From NCBI GenBank assembly GCA_963693365.1, contig CAVNZM010000001.1, positions 13,578,001-13,642,000 of the forward strand: 64,000 bases of DNA, given 5' to 3'. The notes beneath the pieces are model-generated. The model was given only the letters and a program-made list of their open reading frames with translations, made no database searches and was not told where the DNA came from. Every line of letters begins with the position of its first letter. Position 1 is the stretch's first letter. Source of the stretch: Amoebidium appalachense. Its lineage: Eukaryota > Ichthyosporea. Both the position numbers and the translations under genes were made by a program. Positions 46,652-64,000 of the stretch are shown here, one piece after another.

Positions 46652-47572
46652 ATGGGTTACAAACATGCTCGCGTCCGCATTGGACGTGGGCAAGGCCATT
46701 GGGCTTTGCTGAGGATTCTCGTTCATGTTATCCTCGCCTTTTGTCTTTTGGCTGCAGCGGGTTCAACAAACAACCCAGATGGGGTGAACAAAAAAGTCAT
46801 TAAGGAAAACAAATCTTGGTCTAAAGATCATGCCAAGCTGGAACAGCCATTCGTTGCACGGTACATTGATTATTGCATAGCGGATCATGAGGACTCTGTC
46901 GAAGCTGGCACGTGCCCTCCCCAGCCCTTCCTCAGGGATTGGGTGTGGCATCAAACCCGTCATGGCGGCCGGATAGATGCATCTACAGCGGAGGGAGTCC
47001 ATCAGGTGATTCCCCCCTTCCCCCCCCCCCCCCCCCCCCCCCTCCCCCCCCTCTCTCCCCACCACCCCCTGCCTCTTTTCCACTTTTTCTCTCCCCTCCC
47101 CTGTCTCTCTGTTCTGGGCCTTACAGGTGGTTCCTCCGTTTTAGAAGTTGTTTTTTATGTAATACGTTAGGTGTGTCCTTTTGCATCTTGTGGATACCAA
47201 TGCCTTCACCGCTCAGGCCTTCCCTTGCACTTAATCTTATGGACCTTTGTGCCTCTCCCATGATCTGTTTGGCATGGCATGCTGCCTTTTCTGCTTTGGC
47301 TTGCCTCTTATATGTTGCTATCACCCGATAGGGTATGTGTGGCAACGTGTTCCATATGTTTTGTGTGACCATTCTGTGCAGTGTACCCACTTAAAGCCCA
47401 CTCCTCCGCTTTTCCCCCTTCCCTCCCTTCCCCTTTAAGCATACAATTAGTCAAGAGGCAGTACAGGATAGTGGGTAGAGAGTTTCTGTGTGTCACGGTG
47501 TATGCCTGTGGGTGTGTGCTTGTCTGTGTGTGTATGTGCCTGTGTGTGTGTAGTGAGTGTGTGTGTGTGTTG

Positions 47573-47621
<49 letters not shown>

Positions 47622-47669
47622 TTGTGTGTGTAATGTGGGTGGGTGGGTGGGTGGGTACAGAGAAGGGGA

Positions 47670-47706
<37 letters not shown>

Positions 47707-49353
47707 CGTGTATGTGTGTGCCTGTGTGTGTATGTTAAAGACAGGGGAGGGGGGGAAGGGGGAGAGGTCAGGGTAGGGAGAAAGGGAGGGAAGGATGGGT
47801 GGGTGGGAGGGTTGGAGGGAAGGAGGGAGGGGGAGAAAGGGTAGAGGGAGGGATGGCGGAAAAGACAGAAAGAGAGGGGCAAAGAGAGGAGGGCAGTCGG
47901 TAAAGAGGAAGGGCGGGAGGGTGGGACGGAGAGGGAGAAGGGGGAAGTGGAGAATTAGGCAGGGGGGGGGGGGCCGAGAGCAAGAGGGGGGGTGGGGAGG
48001 GTGTGGGCGGTGTGTGTGTGTGTATGTGTGTGTGTATGTATGTTGTGTGTGTGTGGGGGGGGGGGGGGGGGGGGGGGGGGGTTGGATGGGGGATTCGGTT
48101 GGGAGTGGGTTCTTTATAGACCTGGCAACCATTGACCAGCTATTCTCTCACCCTGTCTTTGTGTTCACTCTGCAGCTTATGGCAATAATGGCAACCGTTC
48201 CTTGCCTGAGTGTGGTATGGAGGTTGGGTCTTTCGACAGTGATGGCTCTGACGATGACGATGAGGGGTCAAGTGACGAGAGCCCCGGTTCATTCAACGTG
48301 TCAACATGTGTGCGCCTAGCAGGCCGCAAGCTTAACGCCCGGCGTGCGATGCGCAAGCTGATTGGGTCTGTGCACAGCTCCGAAGGGTTTGCTTTAGCAG
48401 CACAGGACCCGGATCATCTGCTCTTCACTCTAGTGTTCTTTGACGAGGCCGTGGCAGCAGACATACAGCTTGCCAGGTGCTTCCTGCCGAACCCCCCCCC
48501 CCCCCCCCTTCCCCTCCAATGCCCCCCCGCTCCTCCCTCTCGCCTCTCCCCCCCTTTCCCTGCAGGGCCTCCTCCCCTTTCCCCCATCCCCCTTTCCCCT
48601 CCCCCCCCTCCCCCCCCCCCCCCCGCCCCCTTTTCTGCATCCCCCTCCCCCTCTCCTCCTTCCCACAATTCTTCCTCCCAACTGCTCCACCTCCTTACTT
48701 CCTTGCACGTATCAATCCATCTCTCCTTCCAACCCAAGTGACACCAGTTTTTTGTCAGACAACCTGCCTCCCCAGGCCCACTTATTATGCCTGTCCTGTT
48801 CCCCTCCCCCCCCCCCTCTCCCCCCTCAGGGGGGCCTCTGCCCATTCGTCCCTCCTTTTCAAGTCCTCCATTACCTCTTACCTCCCCTAATTCTCATTAT
48901 TCTCTAATAGTATACCTATATCTTCCATCCTACCTTTTTGGAAGCTCCCTGCTTCTCTTCCACCTATTTGAAAGCATCTGCATCTACCCCCCCCCCCCCC
49001 CCCCCCCCCCGTTCATAGCCCCTCCTTCATCAGTACTCCCTTACACCTGCCCGGCCCCCTTCAGAGTGCCTAACCCCCTCCCCCCCCCACACACACACCC
49101 CTCCCCTTTCACACACCTGCACACACGAACGCACCCATGCATGCACGCATGCACCCTCCCTCGCAGCCACGAGCGCACACACTCTTATTCACTTATAGAA
49201 TTGTTAATAATCTAATGCCCCCCCCCCCCCCCCCCACCCCCCCCCCCCCAACCCCAACCCACCCACACACGCACACACACACACACGCCAAGGTTTCCCT
49301 TGTTCTGCTCCTCGGCCTTTCCGCCTTCCCCATAATCTGTCTTTCTCTCTCTT

Positions 49354-49392
<39 letters not shown>

Positions 49393-50688
49393 CCCCCACC
49401 CCACTGTCACCCACCCCACCACCACTGCCCTACGTCACCCTCCCACTTCTTGTCTTTGCTTATTCTTCCTTGTGATGTGCAACACAGGGACATATCCGGG
49501 CCACCTGAGGTCCAGCAACAACGCCTTCTTCAAATTCTGGGTGCCTGGAGAATGGAGCTTATGGAAACACCCGCTGACGGCAACTGTTTGTTTCATTCGG
49601 TGTGGCATTATATCAATCAGTATCTACAAAGCGGTCATGTAGCTACCCGTGAACACCTCAACACATTGGGGTTTACAGCTAATATGGAGCCTATAGAGGC
49701 GATTGGACGGCTACGCGAACTAATGGTAAACGAATGGCGGCGAAATCTAGCAGAATACCAAGGATTCCTTTCAAGGGTGACCCTCGCATACGTAGCTGAT
49801 GATTTCCGCTGTCCTCGGCGCGCCCATTTTGCTTCTGCAGCCGGTGACGCGATGGTGCTGGGCTTAGCCAACGCACTCCGCATACCAATAACCATTTTTA
49901 GCACGATTGCCAATCACGGTGTAGTTGCGGTCACTCCACCCACCGTCATCGAACCCAACATTGCCATACCCGTATCACTTAACGGTGCAGCAGATCATTA
50001 CTCAGTGGTAATACTTCGCTTGTCGCATGCGAACAAAATCTCGGACAACAACCAAACACAGACATCACACTCAGTTGACACGGAAAACTCGACGGAGTTG
50101 GCGTCTAACGCTAACACAACTGACACGTTCGGTGGGTTGCCCGCCAAGGGCTGCAGCTGTAATAGAAACAGTAAGGATAGAACACGTTTTTTTTGTGGTT
50201 TTAAGAACGGCGGGGGAAAAGTGCAGGCATACGATGGGCATGAGCGTTGCATATGCGCAAAGAACAAGCGGGCATGCACCCAGGCATGCAGGTGTGAGAA
50301 TTGTGGCAACAGGTGAGCCGTATGATATGCATTTGCTACTTTTCTTCTTTTGCATCCTCTATTTGCCCACACTTGGTACTTTATAATCGAAACCTTAACT
50401 TGGCCAAATCCAGGTATTTCTGCTTGTCCCTCTCTTTATTCCCCCCCCCCCCCCCCCCCCCCCCTTTCCCCCCCTCTCTCCCCCCCCCCCCCCCCCCCCC
50501 CCCCCCGGGAGGGGAAAGAAAAGCCCCTCTCCCAATCCCCTCCCCCTCCTGTATCCGTCGTTTCATGATGTCTAACCCCTCCTCCTCCCCCCCCACCTTC
50601 CCCACTGCTCACCACCTGCACACCCGCACACCATACACAAACTTAAACACACACACGCATGCACGTGTGCACGCACACACACAGCCCC

Positions 50689-50736
<48 letters not shown>

Positions 50737-51906
50737 ACACACACACAATGCATCCGCGCATCATGGTCCATGCATACACGTGTGTGGATAGATGCACAGG
50801 TGCACGAATCCACGCACGCACGCACCCACAGAGCACGTGTGCGCACGCACACACAAACACACATGTGTACACGTGCGCGCGCATTCACACGCACACACAA
50901 ACGCACATACACATGCAGTCATGGACAGCGGCCAGAGCCAAACCGTCCAGGTCGCCCGTCTACCATGCAGCTGCATTTATCCGGCGAAGGGGGGAACCTT
51001 TCCCTGAGAAGTGGTGATGGGTCCAACACCACCCATACGGCCAACACAACAGCCACCAGGGGCAAGGCCACTGCCACGGTTCCAACGCAAAGGCGGCGCG
51101 CACGATTCACGCAAACACGAACCACAGATCAGAATGGTTTGGAGTATTATGTGTCTGTGGGCGAGGAGGTACGTTCGGGTAGATGGTCGGATGCGGAGAC
51201 CGCGTTGATTGAAAGTATTGTTATTTCGCTTGCGGAACAAAAGTTGCCGGCAACAGAGGAGGACATATTTGCACATTACCATGCAGCATTGGAGGGCAAC
51301 GAGGAGGGTGTGGGGCTGGATGCCATCCTTTCCAAAACATTGAAACAAATCAAGTCAAAAATAGAACACATTGAGAAGGAAAGACGTTTGCGTAGTCAGG
51401 TGGCCGCCGAGGTGAGGGAGGAAATCGCGAGGGCTAAGGAAGCCGCTGCTAGGACAGTTACGGAGAAAGCAAGCGAGAGAGCACGAAACACGAAACGTGG
51501 GCTGAAGTCACAGAGTAATTCACAGACTGCCCCGTCAAAGAAGGCCAAGCCCAGCGGCCTTTCACGTGCAAGCACCAACACAGGTGTTGCCCCTCAGGAG
51601 CATGATCCCACCAGTTCGTCAACCGATTCGGCGGATGAATTCCAAAGCACCCAACAGTCTGGGGTGATTCCCCCTAGCCAGCACCCGCACCATCCGCAAG
51701 CGTTCCACCCCAGTTATTATCACACATACCCGAGCACGATAGCCAGTGCACAATGTAGCGTCTGTCAACTGACTTTAGCAATCCCTCCCCATCTGTGTCA
51801 TACTTACATGCAATGCTGTAGGTGCAAGGCCATGTTGTATGCTCTGGTCACCGCTTTTGGCATCCGCCTGCTCAGTTTTAGTGTCACGGATAATAGGTGG
51901 AAGTGA
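46652..51906 (+). CDS. OTU-family protease with CXC-type cysteine-rich domain
   Basis: Exons: 46652-47005, 48176-48476, 49488-50312, 50919-51906. The last three join in phase. Exon 1 ends in phase 0 while exon 2 needs one more base, so a small exon is missing, there is a sequence error, or exon 1 is separate. Exon 1 has a hydrophobic helix (ALLRILVHVILAFCLLAAA). Exon 2 is acidic. Exon 3 carries an OTU domain with catalytic Asp and Cys (TPADGNCLFHSVW) and His (ADHYSVVIL), then a CXC-like module (GCSCN..., CICAKNKRACTQACRCENC). Exon 4 has a Myb/SANT-like patch (GRWSDAETALIESIV), a basic coiled coil and a C-terminal CSVC...CCRC zinc-ribbon-like motif. OTU domains usually cleave ubiquitin chains. 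OTU plus this cysteine module also occurs in some transposon-encoded proteins, so this could be a domesticated element gene. Confidence 0.8.
47006..48175. repeat. OTU gene intron 1: C, GT and G tracts
   Basis: C tract 47020-47050, GT array 47571-47632, G tract 47672-47706, AGGG-rich DNA to 48000, and G tract 48056-48080. Here C-rich DNA precedes G-rich DNA, opposite to the MtnA intron. A short exon may be hidden here. Confidence 0.75.
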
Positions 51907-52441
51907 GCCAATCCCTCCACGTAGTTTTTTATTTTTCTAATTGTTATTGTGGCTGCCAGCTGCTTTGGGGTCAGGTGGCAAACGTAGGGCATGTCTAGTA
52001 GGTTCGATTAGTATGGGATTTGGCATCATGATGCCAAGACTTAGTCAATACAGTAACTTAAGAATCAGTTTGTTAGGTGTTAGTTGTAACATTTAACTTC
52101 CAGTAATGTTCAGCATGTCAGAGTGGTAGTTTATGATTGTAATGTTACTTACAGTTTAACTGTAATGTCACGGTGTATGTAGAGTATGCTGTCACATTCA
52201 ATGCACACACACGGCACACACACATGAACATGCACACACGCAACCACATACACGTCAAGCACACACTACGTATACATCCATGCATGCGACATTCGCCTTT
52301 TTAATACCTATGATATCATTACGTAGTCAAAATACCATAATAATAATGTGTAGAAGTGATTGCAGGTCACTTTCACATGCTGCAGCTGTTTTATTAATAA
52401 TGACACCGTAAATTAATGGCAAGCACACTGCAGACTCGGAT

Positions 52442-52493
<52 letters not shown>

Positions 52494-52501
52494 AAAAAAA
52501 A

Positions 52502-52532
<31 letters not shown>

Positions 52533-55013
52533 TTCCCACCTCGAAATTTTTGGGCGGGGGCGGGGGGCGGGGGCGGGGGGCGGGGGCGGGGGCGGGGGCG
52601 GGGGGGGGGGGGGGGGGGGGGGGGGGGAGGGGGCTTGGGAAACGAGGGTGCAACCCCTTCGTGGCTCAACAATGAACGTAATTCTGTAGCCTACAGCTGT
52701 GACGAACTTCGCAAAACTCGGTCGCCGAGTTGGTCAAGTGAGGTGCAGTAAAGCCTGCACGCGGACCGATCCAGCGATCTCCCTGTATAGACTGTTTGAA
52801 ATTGAAATGTCAACCAAAACTTTCAAGAAATTTTGATAAGATTTTGAAGGCTTTAAAATTTACGTCTGATAGGTTAATGTGCTGTTTTTATATTATTAAT
52901 AAGTACTAATTTCGTATTTTTAAATAAAAATGTTCATAGAGACGAGAAAAAAACATTGGTTTGCATATCACGCAAATTCACGCTCCGTAATTTTCGTTTC
53001 ACAAACACCCTGTTTTTTTTTATCAATTTTGGGTGTATGGGGATCCAGCAGTGAGCAATTTTGCCTTCAAGGAGCCAATCATTTGCGCGCAGCGCACAAA
53101 TGCACATTCCTGAATCCTGAAATGTATAAGTATTCTGGGGAGTGGTCTGTATAGCGCCCACACATGGTATAGTGGCGCTTCGAATTTTCTGTGTGCAAAT
53201 GCTATAGTGACGTAAAACGTATAAAGACTTGGTAATAAGTTATAGTGGTAACACTATACTCAATTAAAAACTGACGTTGAGACATGAGCAAGAGTCACAC
53301 GATACACATGCAATAAACTTTTGTAGAGAATAATTTTGCAGAACTGTATAAAAAAAATACACACACAAAATCTCAAATGTTACGGAAGTGCATTTGAGGA
53401 ATACTGAGACCATATAGCTCGTTTGTATATACTGGCACTCTTTTTCCTTGGAACGCTTTTAACAATTGCACGTTGTTCAGTGTGCACATCGGTCCACAGC
53501 ACGTGTGTACACATTTCAGCCATACAGCTACGATCATCGTGGTGTTGAAGTCTTTTTAGCGTGCTCTTGTGATAGAAGTATTGAACGTGAGTGCACTGTA
53601 TTAAGAATTTAGATCTACCCATGGCTGGCTCAAGTTGTGTAACTAGGGCCTAAGAAAACCGCCGCCCCCCGTACATGGTCGAGCGAGGCTTTGGCATCTT
53701 CTGCAACGGTTGGGCGGACCCCACACCGTTTCTACGCGCGTGTTCAGGTTTCCCAGCCAAATTGAATGCAGCAACCCGAATGGCAGAAAGAGCACTTAAA
53801 ACAAACACGCACACACACGCACAACAATAGGTATAGACATACACGCACGCACACATTCGTCCAGCCACACATCACCCTGCGCACCCATCCGCCTGTACAA
53901 GCAGGTGGAGTTGGAGTTCCCTAATCTCACCGGTTGAAGCAGCTGCGAGGCCCGTTGATTCGGATTTTCGAAGTCTAAATACGGTATTATTTAATATCGA
54001 ATCTGTAATCCAGGACCGAACGCTCACACTGATTTATAAACCATCAAGAATGCGTAGTTTGTGTTCCTTGTGACATAGTAGTCCGGCAACCATCCCTCCT
54101 TCGCACTAGGAAAGGTGAAGGAATGATATTTCAGCAAGCACTTGAGTTTTGAATGCAACACAGACAAAACCTTGGAGAATGGAACCTTTTCATAGAGGTG
54201 AGTCCGTGCCACGTTTCACACATTCCACGCTCTTCCTCTTCAATCTTCTTGTTCTTTTCTCCCTGCACTATCACCTCCTCCCCCCCCCCCCCTCCCCCCT
54301 TCCATCGCTTTCTCCCCTCCCCCCCCCCCTCCCCCCCCCCACACACACACCTCACACCTTCTCCCCCCTCCCCCCCCCTCCCCTTCTGCTACCCTCCACT
54401 GCCACCACCCTCTCCCGCACCCTCCTGTCTGCGCTCAGCCTGGGCTTCTTCCCGGTCCCAACACCGATAGCCATTCAGGTTTGAATTTGTGTGTTGCCGT
54501 GCCGCTGAGGCTGCTTGTTCCACACAGGCACAGGCACAGGCACAGGCACCAACCTTCTGCTGCACACACACACAAACACACACACATGCACACACAGACA
54601 CCACACACATGTTTCCGTGCTTACATTATGTACATGCACAACACGTGCCCGCATGCAATGCGTGCCCACATACGTGGTTCAGTCTCAATCTTGCTTACTC
54701 CTTTTGTCTCAAGTCTCTTCTTACCTTTCCCTAGTTTCCAAGTTTTGTCCTAGTTACCCCTTTTTTTTTTTTTTTTCTTTTTTTTCTCCCTCACCACCAG
54801 GGCACCACTGACTATCACAAACGTGTCATAAGGTCACTCCATTATCGTTCTCTGTATCCCTGCTCCCGCGGGTGTGTACTTGTTCAGCTGGGAGATTGCC
54901 ATCGTAGTGGTGGTGGTGGTGGTGGTGTGTGTGTGTGTATGGTTGGGTGTGCTTGTGTGTGTTTGTGTGTGTGCTTCTGTCTGTGTGTGTGCGTCTGTGT
55001 GTCTTTGCGTGCA

Positions 55014-55099
<86 letters not shown>

Positions 55100-55682
55100 C
55101 ACGCGTGTGTCTGTGTATGTGTGTGTGTGTGTGTGCGTGTGTGAAAGTGTGAGTATGGTGTGCGGAGGGAGAGGATTTTTTTGCAGGAGGGCTTGGGGGG
55201 GGGGGGGGGGAGAGGGGAACGTGGGGGGGGGGGGGGAGGAGGGGAGGGGAGGGGGGTAGGGGGGGGAGGGGGGGTAGTTGATTGTGTATAGATTTGTGTG
55301 TTCGGTTCTTTCTCGTTTTTCTGCAGGTGTATGAATACCAGAGAAGTGCGCGGGGGGCAGGGGGGGGGGGGGGAGGGGGGGAGGGGGGAAGTTGGGTGGA
55401 GAAGGGGGAGGGGCTGGATAGTTGTGAATAGGTTTGCGTGCTCGGTTTGTGCTTTCACTTTCTCCCTGCAAATGTTTGAATCCCAAGAGAAGAATGGTGG
55501 TGGTGGCGGTGGTGGTGGTGGTGGAGGAGGAGGGAGGAAGAGTCCTTATAAGCCAGCATCATTAGGATTTTTATTGATATTATAAAATAGTAATTAATAT
55601 TATTGAGACTTTATTGATATTATATAATAATAATTAATCTTGACGTTAAATTCCCTTCCCAGAGTCCCGGAGGGGCAGCACC
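51907..55682. other. intergenic region, no certain gene
   Basis: Mostly unique, AT-rich DNA after the OTU gene stop. Contains the C/A/C/G block at 52441-52626, a GT array (55018-55093), G-rich DNA (55190-55400) and a GGT run (55497-55526). Possible donors and acceptors occur (for example 54187, 54800), but no open frame between them shows a domain, so upstream untranslated exons of the MFS gene cannot be excluded. Confidence 0.5.
52441..52630. repeat. C-A-C-G homopolymer block with GGGGGC repeats
   Basis: About 40 C, 17 A, then 30 C, a short unique TTCCCACCTCGAAATTTTTG, a run of GGGGGC/GGGGGGC units and 30 G. C and G runs face each other and could pair. The GGGGGC units are classic quadruplex-forming sequence. 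Confidence 0.9.
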
Positions 55683-63840
<8,158 letters not shown>

Positions 63841-63899
63841 GTAAGAGACCACCCGCCCCCCCCTCCCCCTCGCCGGATGATGGATACTCTGTGTTTGTG

Positions 63900-63976
63900 C
63901 TTTGCAGTTTGCATCGTGTTATCAGTCTTGAATGTGTCCCTCAAACTCTACAACATCCCCCCCCCCCCCCCCCCCT
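63900..63976 (+). mobile_element. dispersed element fragment at window edge
   Basis: TTTGCATCGTGTTATCAGTC, TTGAATGTGTCCCTCAAACT, CTACAACAT, then poly(C). It lies in the MFS intron that runs off the window. Confidence 0.55.
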
Positions 63977-64000
63977 TCTCTCTCCCCCCCTTCCTCCCTT

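Noticed and set aside
47121-47169. Possible small exon in OTU intron 1
   Set aside because: It has good borders but gives an early stop in the phase set by exon 1 and does not repair the mismatch.

Overview
This is a repeat-choked piece of a eukaryotic nuclear genome. Genes are split by GT-AG introns, and introns and intergenic DNA are packed with CA/GT, GA/CT and CCCT arrays and long C or G homopolymers. Homopolymers reach 64 bases, so run lengths are probably unreliable. The gene content (an animal-type RNF37/UBOX5 U-box protein, a 7TM-RGS receptor, an LCL2-like cysteine module, a spinster-like MFS carrier) suggests a unicellular eukaryote. A unicellular holozoan such as an ichthyosporean would fit, but that assignment is inference and the sequence does not prove it.

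Layout: 1-2402 intergenic, with a ~250 bp direct duplication. 2403-8618 (+) is a complete six-exon gene for a seven-transmembrane protein with a C-terminal RGS domain. 8619-12768 is repeats, with a perfect 43 bp palindrome. 12769-13488 (-) is a single-exon secreted cysteine-rich protein. 14519-30225 (+) is a ~16 kb, at least 11-exon RNF37/UBOX5-like U-box E3 ligase gene whose introns are almost entirely microsatellite. 32259-32978 (-) is a single-pass membrane protein ending in an LCL2-like cysteine module. 33097-36600 is G-rich DNA with a 294 bp tandem duplication and several copies of a dispersed element. 37798-40097 (+) is methylthioribose-1-phosphate isomerase (two exons). 42790-43030 is a decayed coding fragment. 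43398-44036 (-) is a two-TM, SLATT-like protein. 46652-51906 (+) is a multi-exon OTU protease fused to a CXC-type cysteine-rich domain. 55683 to the right edge (+) is a spinster-like MFS transporter cut off by the window.

The multi-exon models were built by hand by matching splice phases. All junctions agree except the first junction of the OTU gene and an unplaced stretch of the RNF37 gene (19239-23355). No operon-like or pathway clustering is apparent.

The most novel item is a ~260 bp dispersed element. Its copies end in poly(C) in one orientation or, inverted, begin in poly(G), and it may be what seeds the window's homopolymers. A second theme is that many donors sit directly on GT arrays and many acceptors directly on CA arrays.
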